39,271 bases of DNA, taken from DAOUAE01 sp034433795 (GTDB taxonomy: Bacteria > Chloroflexota > UBA6077 > FW602-bin22 > DAOUAE01). Positions 1-7,680 of the stretch are shown in pieces. Each line of letters begins with the position of its first letter. The stretch's first letter is position 1. A program made the position numbers and the translations under genes. The DNA is taken from assembly GCA_034433795.1 (NCBI GenBank), contig DAOUAE010000064.1, positions 1 through 39,271 on the forward strand, read 5' to 3'. The notes beneath the pieces are model-generated. The model ran no database searches and had not been told where the DNA came from. It saw only the letters and a program-made list of their open reading frames with translations.

Positions 1-875
1 TGAGGTGTCGGTCTGCCAGAACAGAGGTCGGATATCAGTCAGAGCGCCCCGTTCGATATCGAGGACGGCCGCCCGCTCGGGGAAGGCGCCGAGTTTGTAG
101 TTGATGACCACGCCCAGCCCCATTCGGCCGCCCGGTTGTAGTAGTAGGCGGCGAAGTGCTGGAGATAGGGGGCGAAGGCCGGCTGCTCGATCCACCAGTC
201 GAACCAGAAGACCTGGGGGCGGTATTTGTCGACCAGCTCGACACAGCGGGCCAGCCAGTCGTCCAGAAAGGCCTGGTCGGGCTGCGTGTCTTCGGGCATG
301 GCGGGGCCGTAGAGGCCGGCGTAGCGCGGGTCGCGAACGTCGGAGTCGAAGCGAGTGCCGGGATGGAAGAACCACCAGTGCTCGGCCCGATGGCTGGAGA
401 GGCCGAAGACCAGCCCCCGCGCCCGGACGGCCTGGGCCAGGTCGCCGATGATATCGCGCCGGGGCCCCATGCGGACGGCGTTCCACTCCGAGAGGCTGCA
501 GTCGTACATGGCGAAGCCGTCGTGGTGCTCGGCCACCGGCACCTCGTAGCGGGCGCCGGCCTCCTGGAAGAGGGCCGCCCACCGATCGGGATCAAATCGT
601 TCACCCCAGAAGAGGGGAATGAAGTCCTTGTAGCCGAACTGCGCCTGGGGACCGTAGGTGGCCCGGTGGTGGGCGAACTCGCGCGTGCCGGGCCGGTACA
701 TGTTGCGCGGGTACCACTCGTTGCCAAAGGCGGGAACGGAGTAGACGCCCCAGTGGATGAAGATGCCGAACTTGGCGTCGAGGTACCACTCGGGAACGGT
801 GTAGCGCTCCAGCGACTCCCAGGTCGGCGCAAAGGGGCCAGGGGGTATGACAAGCCGGGGCTGCGGTGCGCTCAT
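1..875 (-). pseudogene. Alpha-L-fucosidase (GH29), partial and frameshifted
   Basis: GH29 enzymes remove alpha-linked L-fucose from glycans by a retaining mechanism. The N-terminal 253 residues read well: KFGIFIHWGVYSVPAF near 35-50, EHHDGFAMYDC near 116-126 (the family usually has KHHDGF), and FWFDWW with the probable nucleophile Asp226. After residue 253 the frame degenerates and stops at position 39. Adding one G in the run at 118-121 restores a good fucosidase continuation, including RPLFWQTDTS, which stays open to base 1. Start ATG at 875 is preceded by AAGGAG. The gene lies 82 nt downstream of the ArsR gene on the same strand. The frameshift may be a real mutation or a homopolymer sequencing error; the C-terminus lies outside the window. 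Confidence 0.85.
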
Positions 876-923
876 CAGACGCTCCTTAGACGCAGGGAGT
901 GCGGTGGCCTGACCGCCCGCTCC

Positions 924-951
924 ATGCTACCACAGGGGCCGGGTCTGGGAA
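924..951 (-). promoter_or_regulatory. Weak candidate promoter for the fucosidase gene
   Basis: On the minus strand, TTCCCA (951-946) and TAGCAT (929-924) are separated by 16 bp, each matching four of six consensus bases. It lies between the ArsR stop and the fucosidase start, so the fucosidase may have its own promoter or be read through from the ArsR gene. Confidence 0.3.
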
Positions 952-957
952 ATCCCT

Positions 958-1305
958 TCAGGCCACGCCCTCCGCGGTCAGGCGCTCCAGGACAGCCCGG
1001 CGGCGGTCGGTCTCCAGGCGGAGCCGGTCGCACATCAGGTGGCAGAGTTGCAGGATGCCGTCGTCGGCCAGGCGGTAGTAGACGTTGAGTCCCTCTTTGC
1101 GGCGGTCGACGAAGCCCAGGGCGTAGAGGACCTGCAGGTGCTTGGAGAGATTGGCCTGCTTGAGGCCGGTCTCGGCCTGGAGGTCGGTCACGGTCTTCTC
1201 ACCGTCGCGCAGGGCGTCCAGGATCTGAAGGCGGGCCGGTTCGCCCAGCGCGCGGAAGCGCTCGGCGATAAGGGTAAGGACCTCGGAGGGCAGACGCTGA
1301 CTCAT
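958..1305 (-). CDS. ArsR/SmtB-family winged-helix repressor
   Basis: A 115-residue ArsR-type transcription factor. The recognition region is visible at about 40-78 (DLQAETGLKQANLSKHL, then the wing ending in VYYRL). Two cysteines, Cys88 and Cys92, sit in the C-terminal helix; there is no classic CxC metal site in the DNA-binding helix. ATG at 1305 is chosen over the upstream in-frame start because AGGAGGTGA lies just before it. It is divergent from a CstB-like persulfide dioxygenase gene, an arrangement like BigR/SqrR-type sulfide and persulfide sensors. By inference it represses that gene and senses reactive sulfur through its cysteines. A metal or redox ligand is the alternative; the ligand cannot be read from sequence. 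Confidence 0.85.
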   Translation of the reverse strand: MSQRLPSEVLTLIAERFRALGEPARLQILDALRDGEKTVTDLQAETGLKQANLSKHLQVLYALGFVDRRKEGLNVYYRLADDGILQLCHLMCDRLRLETDRRRAVLERLTAEGVA

Positions 1306-1498
1306 CGATGGCTCACCTCCTGCAGCCGGGGGCTGGCTTCCCACCGGTCATGGATACGGCAGCGGCCCGACCCCTGTCATCCGGACCCTCCGGCCGGGAG
1401 CGGGGTCTTACCCCGCCGGTATCCGGCCGATCTTTCGCCTCTGGGGGCGGCTGGCCGGGCAGGAGATCGACCGCCGGAAGGCCCGGCGCCGGCCGGGC

Positions 1499-1527
1499 TT
1501 GACAGGGGCCTGGCCGGTCTTTATACT
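1499..1527 (+). promoter_or_regulatory. Consensus sigma70-type promoter for the persulfide dioxygenase gene
   Basis: TTGACA (1499-1504), a 17-bp spacer and TATACT (1522-1527) form a near-consensus promoter pointing at the gene that starts at 1670, leaving a leader of about 135 nt. It stands in an AT-rich island within very GC-rich sequence. Confidence 0.8.
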
Positions 1528-1541
1528 ACCACATAGTTATA
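1522..1541. promoter_or_regulatory. Candidate ArsR-family operator (imperfect inverted repeat)
   Basis: TATACTA (1522-1528) and TAGTTATA (1534-1541) are inverted repeats except for one extra base, separated by five bases. The left arm contains the -10 hexamer, so a bound repressor would block RNA polymerase. The adjacent divergent ArsR gene is the obvious candidate ligand. Confidence 0.5.
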
Positions 1542-1669
1542 TTTTCATCAAAGGGAACAGTTTCGGCCACGGCTGGGATCGGGGCCGTTCTCGCCCGGCG
1601 CCGGGCGGCTTCGACGCGGCGGTGGCCCGGGCCGGCCGCGCTCGGTGGACCGCGCAAGGAGGCGAACCC

Positions 1670-3091
1670 GTGATCTTCCAGCGTTTGGACGATGAAGACC
1701 TGGCTCAGGTGAGTTACCTGGTGGGGTGTCCGGTCGCCGGTGAGGCCATTGTCATCGACCCGACCCGCGAGACCGACCGGTACCTCCAGGCCGCCCGGGC
1801 GGCCGGGCTGCGGATCGTGGCCGTCACCGAGACCCACATCCACGCCGATTTCCTCTCCGGGGCGCGGGACCTGGCTGCCCGGACCGGGGCCCGGCTTTAC
1901 CTCTCGGCGGCCGGCGATGCGGCGTGGCAGTACACCTACGCCGCTGCCGCCGGGGCGGTGCTCCTGCGCGGGGGCGAGACGGTCACCATCGGCCGCCTCC
2001 GCCTGACGGCGGTCCACACGCCGGGCCATACCCCGGAACATCTCTCCTTCCTGTTGACCGATATGGCCGTCGGCGACCACCCGGTGGGACTCTTCACCGG
2101 CGACTTCGTCTTCGTCGGCGATGTGGGGCGGCCTGACCTTCTGGAGAAGGCGGCGCGCGTGGCCGGGAGCGCCCGGCCGGCAGCCCGGGCCCTCTTCCGG
2201 TCGCTCCAGTGGTTCCGGACGCTGCCCGACTCTCTCCAGGTCTGGCCGGGGCACGGGGCTGGCTCTGCCTGTGGCCGGGCGATCGCCGCCCGGCCGCAGT
2301 CCACAGTGGGCCACGAGCGGCTGACCAACTGGGCCCTGCAGATCGCCGACGAGGAGGCCTTCGTGGCGGCGGTCCTGGCCGGGCTGCCCGATCCGCCGCC
2401 CTACTTCGCGGTGATGAAGCGTCTGAACCGTGAGGGGCCTCCACTCCAGAACGAGAGGCGGCCGCCGGTTCGCCTCACCCCTGACCGGGTCAGCGGACTC
2501 CTCGCCCAGGGCGCCTTTGTCCTCGATACCCGTCCGGCCCAGGTCTTCGCCAGCGGACATCTCCCGGGGGCGTTGAACATCCCGCTCGGTCGGTCGTTCC
2601 TCTCCTGGGTCGGCTGGCTGGTCCCCTACGACCGACCGCTGATCCTGGTGGGCGGCGACCGGGACTGGTTGGCGCGGGGGGTGCGGGCTCTGGCCAAGAT
2701 CGGGCTGGACCACGTCGCCGGTGCCCTCACCGGCGACGATCTGGTCGCCTGGGTGGCGGCTGGGGGCCAGCTGGCAACGGTGCCGCTGCTCTCGCCCGCC
2801 GGACTGGCCGGACGGCTGGGCGACGTTGTCGTGGTGGACGTCCGGGAGTGGGATGAATGGGCTGCCGGGCATCTCCCCGGCGCCCGGCACCTGCCGCTGG
2901 GCACGCTCAGGGAGCGGCTGGACGAGATTCCGGCCGATCGGCCGGTGGTCGTCTACTGCCAGAGCGGGAACCGCTCGACCACCGCCGCCAGTCTGCTCCA
3001 GGCGTACGGACGGCGGCCGGTCTTCGGCCTGGCCGGAGGGTTGACGGCCTGGCGGGAGGCCGGGTTGCCAGTCGAGCGCGACGTGGCCTGA
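1670..3091 (+). CDS. CstB-like persulfide dioxygenase with two rhodanese domains
   Basis: A 473-residue cytosolic fusion. The N-terminal metallo-beta-lactamase domain (1 to about 245) has the persulfide dioxygenase metal ligands: THIHADF (His56, His58, Asp60), HTPGHTPEH (His120), GDFVFVGD (Asp145) and PGHG (His195). A first rhodanese-like domain (about 268-370) lacks the active cysteine, with GGDRD where the loop should be. The second (about 375-473) has the active loop VVYCQSGNRS with Cys430. This order of dioxygenase, pseudo-rhodanese and rhodanese matches staphylococcal CstB, which oxidises persulfides and makes thiosulfate. The GTG start at 1670 follows AAGGAGG; the open frame upstream of it is non-conserved. 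Expression is probably controlled by the divergent ArsR repressor. Confidence 0.88.
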   Translation: MIFQRLDDEDLAQVSYLVGCPVAGEAIVIDPTRETDRYLQAARAAGLRIVAVTETHIHADFLSGARDLAARTGARLYLSAAGDAAWQYTYAAAAGAVLLRGGETVTIGRLRLTAVHTPGHTPEHLSFLLTDMAVGDHPVGLFTGDFVFVGDVGRPDLLEKAARVAGSARPAARALFRSLQWFRTLPDSLQVWPGHGAGSACGRAIAARPQSTVGHERLTNWALQIADEEAFVAAVLAGLPDPPPYFAVMKRLNREGPPLQNERRPPVRLTPDRVSGLLAQGAFVLDTRPAQVFASGHLPGALNIPLGRSFLSWVGWLVPYDRPLILVGGDRDWLARGVRALAKIGLDHVAGALTGDDLVAWVAAGGQLATVPLLSPAGLAGRLGDVVVVDVREWDEWAAGHLPGARHLPLGTLRERLDEIPADRPVVVYCQSGNRSTTAASLLQAYGRRPVFGLAGGLTAWREAGLPVERDVA

Positions 3092-3276
3092 ACGGGATCA
3101 GCGGAGCCGCGCCTTCTGCCTGGCGGACTGCGGGCCAGAGCACCCGCCGGCGCTCCTCTTCGCCATCTCTGATGGTCGTGGCCTTCGACCTCGGCTGAGG
3201 TCTCCGCCGGGGTTCGGGGCCAGCGGGGCGTTCTCGCGACGCCTTCTGGCGGACTATCGACCGGTCGTCTTATCGC

Positions 3277-4137
3277 TCAGGGACGGAGGATATCCACGGG
3301 CGGCAGGGTCGAGAGGAGTCCGGCCTGGTGGGCGCGGTGGTAGAGGGTGGTCAGGGCCTGCTCGCCGACTGGGCTCAGGTCCAGGGTATCCGGAGTGACG
3401 ACCTGGCGGATGAAGCGGTCGACGGTTGCGGGGTCGAGGTCGGGGGCGAAGGTGCGGGCGTAGGCGAGCGCAGCCGTCTCGTGGGCGAGAGCGGTCTCGA
3501 GGCTCTGGCGGAGCCGGCGGACCAGGGAGCGAGCGAGGGCAGAGGGCAGGTCGCGCCGGACGGCGGTCACGCCCAGGGGGATGGGCAGCCCGGTCTCAGC
3601 CTGCCACCAGTGTCCAAGGTCGCAGAGGCTGGTCAGGCCGGCGGACTGGTAGACGAGGGGGCCGGCGTGGATGAGGAGTCCAGCGGCCACTGTCCCCTGC
3701 CGGACGGCGGGCAGGATAGCGGTGTGGGGGAGAGGACGAAACGTCAGAGTGGCGGCCAGAGGACCCAGTCGAAGGCGCAGGAGGAGGAAGGCGGTGGTAT
3801 CGGGGCCGGGGATGGCGATGGTCTGTCCGGCCAGGGCCTCAAGGTCCAGGGGGGCGCGGCCGATCAAGACGGGTCCTGGTCCCTGGCTCAGGGCCGTGCC
3901 GGTGGCCGCGATCTGATAGCGATGGGCGACCTGTGGGTAGACGGCGGCTGAGAGGGCGGTGACCTCGAGGTCGCCCAGGGCGACGGCCCGCTGGTTGAGC
4001 GATTGGATATCGGCCAGGACCAGTTCCAGCCGGTGGCCGGGGAGGGTCACCAGGCCGTGGGCGATCCCGTAGAGCAGGAAGGCGTCATCCGGGTCGGGGG
4101 TCAGTCCGATCCGGAGGGTCGGAACGGCAGTCGCCAT
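3277..4137 (-). CDS. mqnD: MqnA/MqnD-family protein, probably 1,4-dihydroxy-6-naphthoate synthase
   Basis: A 286-residue protein of the periplasmic-binding-protein fold used by MqnA and MqnD in the futalosine route to menaquinone. The N-terminus GLTPDPDDAFLLYGIAHG matches the MqnD substrate loop (usually SPCPNDTF), and LLIHAGPL in the middle holds the histidine that is catalytic in MqnD. There is no signal peptide, so it is not an exported receptor. ATG at 4137 is chosen because GGGAGAG lies 3 nt upstream; the longer frame from 4212 overlaps the promoter region. No other mqn gene is in the window. MqnA activity or another member of the family cannot be excluded. Confidence 0.7.
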   Translation of the reverse strand: MATAVPTLRIGLTPDPDDAFLLYGIAHGLVTLPGHRLELVLADIQSLNQRAVALGDLEVTALSAAVYPQVAHRYQIAATGTALSQGPGPVLIGRAPLDLEALAGQTIAIPGPDTTAFLLLRLRLGPLAATLTFRPLPHTAILPAVRQGTVAAGLLIHAGPLVYQSAGLTSLCDLGHWWQAETGLPIPLGVTAVRRDLPSALARSLVRRLRQSLETALAHETAALAYARTFAPDLDPATVDRFIRQVVTPDTLDLSPVGEQALTTLYHRAHQAGLLSTLPPVDILRP

Positions 4138-4183
4138 CGTCTCTCCCGCACACCGCTCGGCGGCGTCAGTGGCACCCTCCCCA

Positions 4184-4212
4184 AGGCTAGGGTATCGGCG
4201 AGTGGCTGTCAA
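4184..4212 (-). promoter_or_regulatory. Candidate promoter for the mqnD-like gene
   Basis: On the minus strand a perfect TTGACA (4212-4207) is followed after 17 bp by TAGCCT (4189-4184), a poor -10. It lies about 45 nt upstream of the chosen ATG. Confidence 0.45.
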
Positions 4213-4365
4213 CGGACGAGCGCCTGACCCGGTGCTGCGGCCGAAAAACTAGCGGCGTCAGGATCGGGTCAGGTATGATGGGAGAGAAAAAGGGCTGGTC
4301 TGGCTATGGCTGCCGCACCAGGTGGTAGTCGGGCCGGACCCCGGGCAGAATACCGGAGGGCATGC

Positions 4366-5973
4366 GTGCAGCACCTCAGTTACAACTTCCGCGATCCATT
4401 TGTCCGCCTCGGTCCCTGGGAGATCGCCGTCCGGGTGGCCACCTACGAGAACGTCTACGGCCTCGACCCCGACCGCCTGACCGTCATCGAGACCTCCACC
4501 GGCCGGTCCGTGGTCGCCGAGGGCCTGATGTGGGCCGGCAACCAGATGAAGGCCCCCGGCCGCGTGACCGCCGACCTGACCTTCGACGGTCAGACGGCCA
4601 CGGTCCGCCTCGCTGCAGCTCTTCCCCGCACCATCCGTGGAGTCAAACTCCTCATCACCGGTCTTGGTCCGGGGACGCTCACTACCCCCTTCGGCACCAC
4701 CTACCGCCTGCCCGCCCAGCCGGTCCGCCTGGCCTACCCCTCTATCGAACTCTCAACGCCCTTGGTCTTCTACCAGGAGGAGTCGGGACGGGTCTTCTAC
4801 GCCCGCTCGCTCGACAGCCGCGTGCGCCGCAAGCGGATTACTCTCTACCAGGGCACGCCGGCGATGGAGTCCGACCGGCTCTTCCTCGAACTGGACTTTG
4901 AAGACCTGGGCCCCGAGCAGAGCGACCGGGTCACAGTCCCCGCCTGGGAGTTCGGCTATGCGACCGACCCCGAGGCCGTCCGGCAGACCCACCAGCGCCA
5001 TGTCGAGGCCAGTTACGGGCTCCAGCCCTGGGAGGAGCGCGCCGACGTGCCGGACTGGGCCCGTGACATCGCCCTGGTGGTGGCCCTGCACGGGATGCAC
5101 TGGACCGGCTACGTTTTCAATACCTACGCCCAGATGGCGGCGGCCCTGGAGACCATCTGTCAGGCGGTCCCCGGCCGGCACGTCCTGGCCTTTCTCCCCG
5201 GCTGGGAGGGCCGGTACTACTGGGACTACGGCACCTACCGGCCCGACCCGCGGCTGGGCGGTCCGGAGGGCTTCCGCCAGCTGGTGGCCCGGGCTGCGGC
5301 TCTGGGGGTGGTGCTGATGCCGATGTTCGGGGCCAACTGCGCCAATAAGGGCCTGGAAAACTACGAACAATGGGGGGCCCCGGCCGAGATCGTCTCGGTC
5401 GGCGGCTTCGTCTTCCAGGGCAACCGCCCCGACTGGGACGCCTTCCGGGCGCAGGACCACGGCTGGCAGGCCTGGCTCAACCCCGGCGCCCCGACCTGGC
5501 GCCAGCGCCTCCTCCAGGAGATCGGCCAGGTGGTCGAGACCTATGGTCTGCGGGCCATCTTTCTCGATACCCATCACGTCTGGGAGAACGATGCCCGCTA
5601 CGACCTCTACGCCGGACTCCTGCGGCTGCGGGAGGAGTTGCGGGCGCGCCATCCAGGGCTGCTGGTGACCGGCGAGGGCTGGTACGACGCTCTGGGCGCG
5701 GTAACGCCCATCGTCCACGCCGGCTTTCCTGAGGCCTGGCCCGACCTCCTGGGCCGCTACTGCCGGATCTTCGGTCATCTGCGCTGGGGCGATCCCAGCC
5801 GTGGCAGCAGCGGCGTCCACGAGCAGGGCTACGTGCCCTTCCAGCTGGCGCCCGACCACCCGGCCTGGCTGCCCACTTTAACGGTGGTCGACGGCACGCT
5901 CGAACGGGCCCCCGAAAAGGTGCAGAGGGTCCTGACCCAGGCCCGCCGCCGGCTGGGGCTCGACCGAACATAA
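4366..5973 (+). CDS. Uncharacterised glycoside-hydrolase-like protein (beta domain plus TIM barrel)
   Basis: A 535-residue protein I cannot place in a named family. The first ~225 residues look beta-rich, like the N-terminal sandwich of several clan GH-D-type glycosidases. From about 230 it resembles a TIM barrel with alternating strands such as HVLAFLPGW, VVLMPMFGANC and LRAIFLDTHHVWEND. Asp401 in IFLDT and Glu437 in VTGEGW are plausible catalytic acids at strand ends. No signal peptide is seen, so it is probably cytosolic. The GTG start at 4366 is preferred (GGAGGG five nt upstream) over the ATG at 4306. The nearby GH29 gene suggests glycan salvage, but substrate and activity are unknown. 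Confidence 0.7.
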   Translation: MQHLSYNFRDPFVRLGPWEIAVRVATYENVYGLDPDRLTVIETSTGRSVVAEGLMWAGNQMKAPGRVTADLTFDGQTATVRLAAALPRTIRGVKLLITGLGPGTLTTPFGTTYRLPAQPVRLAYPSIELSTPLVFYQEESGRVFYARSLDSRVRRKRITLYQGTPAMESDRLFLELDFEDLGPEQSDRVTVPAWEFGYATDPEAVRQTHQRHVEASYGLQPWEERADVPDWARDIALVVALHGMHWTGYVFNTYAQMAAALETICQAVPGRHVLAFLPGWEGRYYWDYGTYRPDPRLGGPEGFRQLVARAAALGVVLMPMFGANCANKGLENYEQWGAPAEIVSVGGFVFQGNRPDWDAFRAQDHGWQAWLNPGAPTWRQRLLQEIGQVVETYGLRAIFLDTHHVWENDARYDLYAGLLRLREELRARHPGLLVTGEGWYDALGAVTPIVHAGFPEAWPDLLGRYCRIFGHLRWGDPSRGSSGVHEQGYVPFQLAPDHPAWLPTLTVVDGTLERAPEKVQRVLTQARRRLGLDRT

Positions 5974-6114
5974 ACGGTCGAGCGACCGTGAGAGGAACCA
6001 GGCGGGGTGGCGACGAAGACCCGAGGCGGTGCGACCAACGCGCCAGCCGCTCACGATGGGACGTCGCATAACCCAGCATGGGTCCCTCCTCGCAGACCGG
6101 CCATGGTCAGAGGA

Positions 6115-6148
6115 GGGGACCGCCGCCCTTCCTCAGGCGGCGGTCCCC
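6115..6148. terminator. Strong hairpin in the convergent intergenic region
   Basis: GGGGACCGCCGCC (6115-6127) pairs perfectly with 6136-6148 across an 8-nt loop: a 13-bp GC stem. It lies between two convergent genes ending at 5973 and 6198. Neither strand has a T-run after the stem, so it is either a bidirectional factor-independent stop of relaxed type or an mRNA 3' end protector. Confidence 0.55.
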
Positions 6149-6197
6149 AAAACCGAATGTCCCCCACGGGCCGGCGGCGCCCACAATTTGCAAGGGG

Positions 6198-6587
6198 CTA
6201 CCGTGGCGAGAAGAGTTCGTAGAAGGGTGGAAACGTGCCCAGCAGGCCGAGCGCCAGCAGTATCACGGTCGCCGTCCACACCCGCTCGAAGCGAACATCT
6301 TTCCCCCGCCACAGGGCGCTCAGGAGGGCCCAGGCGACCAGCCAGATAACCACGGCGATGGTGGTCTTGCCCGACAGGGGGCCGACCGCGTCGGAGAAAG
6401 TCAGGAGCCTGGCGACCGTCCGGCTCGCCTGGGCGAGAGTCGTGAGCAGGCCAAGGGCGCAGGCGCCGATCCCGGCCGCGAGAATCGCAGCCGCCGCTGG
6501 TCCGTTCGGTCGTGGGGGAGTCTCAACGCCTGCTGGGGTCATCTCCGTTCCCAGCGGTGACTTCGGTTCCGGCGAATAAGCGCTCAT
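6198..6587 (-). CDS. Small three-helix membrane protein of unknown function
   Basis: A 129-residue protein with a proline-rich cytosolic N-terminus (1-30) and three probable membrane helices at about 31-52, 76-93 and 103-121. A conserved-looking loop, VGPLSGKTTIAVV, precedes the second helix. The ATG at 6587 has AGGGAGGG 5 nt upstream. It follows the larger membrane gene on the same strand by 25 nt, so the two are probably cotranscribed and may form a complex. I recognise the pair only as hypothetical proteins that occur together in soil and thermophilic bacteria; no function is assigned. Confidence 0.75.
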   Translation of the reverse strand: MSAYSPEPKSPLGTEMTPAGVETPPRPNGPAAAAILAAGIGACALGLLTTLAQASRTVARLLTFSDAVGPLSGKTTIAVVIWLVAWALLSALWRGKDVRFERVWTATVILLALGLLGTFPPFYELFSPR

Positions 6588-6612
6588 GGTGTCCCTCCCT
6601 GGGAGCCTGAAC

Positions 6613-7125
6613 TCAGGTGATTGGTGCCACTTTATTGAGGAAGGCGCCGAAGAGGCCGGCGATCCCGGCGGTTATGAAGGCGAGCGTGAACAGCACGAGA
6701 AGGGCCTGACGCACCCTGGGCTCGTACGCCAGACGTGGACCGTAGTAGAAAACAACGAACGCCACCGCCGTTGCCAGGAGAGGTGTCAGCCAGCCGACGT
6801 GCTCCTTCCATTCCATTCCCAACGTATGCCAGAGGCGAGTGGCCTCGCTGGCAAGTATCTTGGAACGCGGGCTGTCAGGCACCGGCGCCCGGTACCAGGG
6901 GTAGACGATCCAGGTGCCGGTGATCACGGTCAGCCAGGCGTCAATGGCCATCAGAAGCGTGCCGATCTCCAGACGAGGGATGCGCTCACGTAGCCCTCCG
7001 GGGGTAAGGAATTCCGGGCGGAGGCTCCACAGGCCGGCCAACCCCCCGGCGAAGGCGAGCAGGAAAATCGCTCCCAGGACCATTCCGTGGATAACCGTCC
7101 AGGCTTCGCGTTCCGTCAACGACAT
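6613..7125 (-). CDS. Four-helix membrane protein of unknown function with conserved-type histidines
   Basis: A 170-residue integral membrane protein with helices at about 11-33, 53-75, 109-128 and 137-163. Histidines lie at the membrane face of helix 1 (His13, in WTVIHGMVLG) and just before helix 3 (His100 and His109, in LWHTLGMEWKEHV). Such placement is compatible with haem or metal binding, but there is no known motif. ATG at 7125 is used because GGGAGG lies 6 nt upstream; an in-frame GTG two codons earlier is too close to it. It is the upstream member of a two-gene unit. Confidence 0.75.
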   Translation of the reverse strand: MSLTEREAWTVIHGMVLGAIFLLAFAGGLAGLWSLRPEFLTPGGLRERIPRLEIGTLLMAIDAWLTVITGTWIVYPWYRAPVPDSPRSKILASEATRLWHTLGMEWKEHVGWLTPLLATAVAFVVFYYGPRLAYEPRVRQALLVLFTLAFITAGIAGLFGAFLNKVAPIT

Positions 7126-7246
7126 GGACACCCTCCCGTGTGAAAGTGGTGATCACGTCTCACGAGCGATATAGTCTCTTGTCCCCTCGCGCCTGACTAC
7201 CCATGAGGGGAGGAAATGGGTGGTCCACACGCGCCTTATCGTCGCC

Positions 7247-7272
7247 TCCACCTCCCCGACCAGGGAGGTGGA
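7247..7272. other. Hairpin in the long intergenic region before the tRNA
   Basis: TCCACCTCCC (7247-7256) and its exact complement at 7263-7272 form a 10-bp stem with a 6-nt loop, with no T-tail. The gene-free stretch 7126-7451 otherwise holds only the tRNA promoter; I see no credible coding sequence in it, and the short open frame 7160-7438 on the minus strand looks random. Confidence 0.4.
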
Positions 7273-7402
7273 AGCCGCCAGAGCGCCGGCGGAGAGTGGT
7301 CAAAAACACCGCCAGCCGTGAGCGTCGGACCACGGCGGGGGGCCGGTACACCCTTCCCGGGGCGAGGATAACGGGGAAAAGACGCCCTGAAGCCGGGCGG
7401 TC

Positions 7403-7432
7403 TTGACAAGAGGCAGGGGTATTCGGTAGTAT
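7403..7432 (+). promoter_or_regulatory. Promoter of the tRNA-Gly gene
   Basis: TTGACA (7403-7408), an 18-bp spacer and TAGTAT (7427-7432). The -10 ends 19 nt before the mature tRNA 5' end. Confidence 0.7.
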
Positions 7433-7451
7433 ACGCATGGGCGGGGGAAGT

Positions 7452-7523
7452 GCGGAAGTGGCTCAGTGGTAGAGCGTCTCCTTGCCAAGGAGAAGGTCGC
7501 GGGTTCAAATCCCGTCTTCCGCT
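7452..7523 (+). tRNA. tRNA-Gly (GCC anticodon)
   Basis: A full cloverleaf can be drawn. The 7-bp acceptor stem is GCGGAAG with CTTCCGC. The D arm is GCTCAGTGGTAGAGC. The anticodon stem is TCTCC/GGAGA around the loop TTGCCAA with anticodon GCC. The T arm is GCGGGTTCAAATCCCGT, and the discriminator base is T. The 3' CCA is not encoded (CCC follows). It sits alone between its own promoter and a rho-independent terminator. Confidence 0.97.
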
Positions 7524-7537
7524 CCCCCGTCAGCCGT

Positions 7538-7565
7538 ACGGGCCCTGGGAACAGGGCCCGTTTTT
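7538..7565 (+). terminator. Rho-independent terminator after tRNA-Gly
   Basis: ACGGGCCCTG (7538-7547) and CAGGGCCCGT (7552-7561) form a perfect 10-bp stem closed by a GGAA tetraloop and followed by TTTT, giving a T-run of five with the last stem base. It is the clearest intrinsic terminator in the window. Confidence 0.9.
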
Positions 7566-7566
7566 A

Positions 7567-7575
7567 TGCTATAAT
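7567..7575 (+). promoter_or_regulatory. Extended -10 promoter of the tig-clpP-clpX cluster
   Basis: TGCTATAAT is a perfect extended -10 element that starts two bases after the tRNA terminator T-run. The -35 position falls inside the terminator hairpin and shows no consensus, so the element probably works through the TGn contact. The leader to the trigger factor start is about 100 nt. Confidence 0.65.
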
Positions 7576-7680
7576 CACCGGCAGACCCGAACCACACACG
7601 CGGCCGCTGCCCTGCGCTTGCTGCGACTCCGGTGTGGGAAGCGGCCTTTCTCTTGTCCGACAGCAAAGGAGTGGAGCGCG

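Noticed and set aside
1349..1378. Possible ArsR-gene promoter on the minus strand (ATGACA with TATCCA)
   Set aside because: The -10 matches only three bases; not good enough to annotate.
1499..1669. 57-codon N-terminal extension of the dioxygenase
   Set aside because: It starts within the -35 box of its own promoter and has no family similarity; GTG at 1670 has the ribosome site.
7160..7438. 92-aa ORF on the minus strand before the tRNA
   Set aside because: No Shine-Dalgarno, random-looking composition, and it overlaps the tRNA promoter.
7450..7680. 77-codon N-terminal extension of trigger factor
   Set aside because: It runs through the tRNA, its terminator and the tig promoter.
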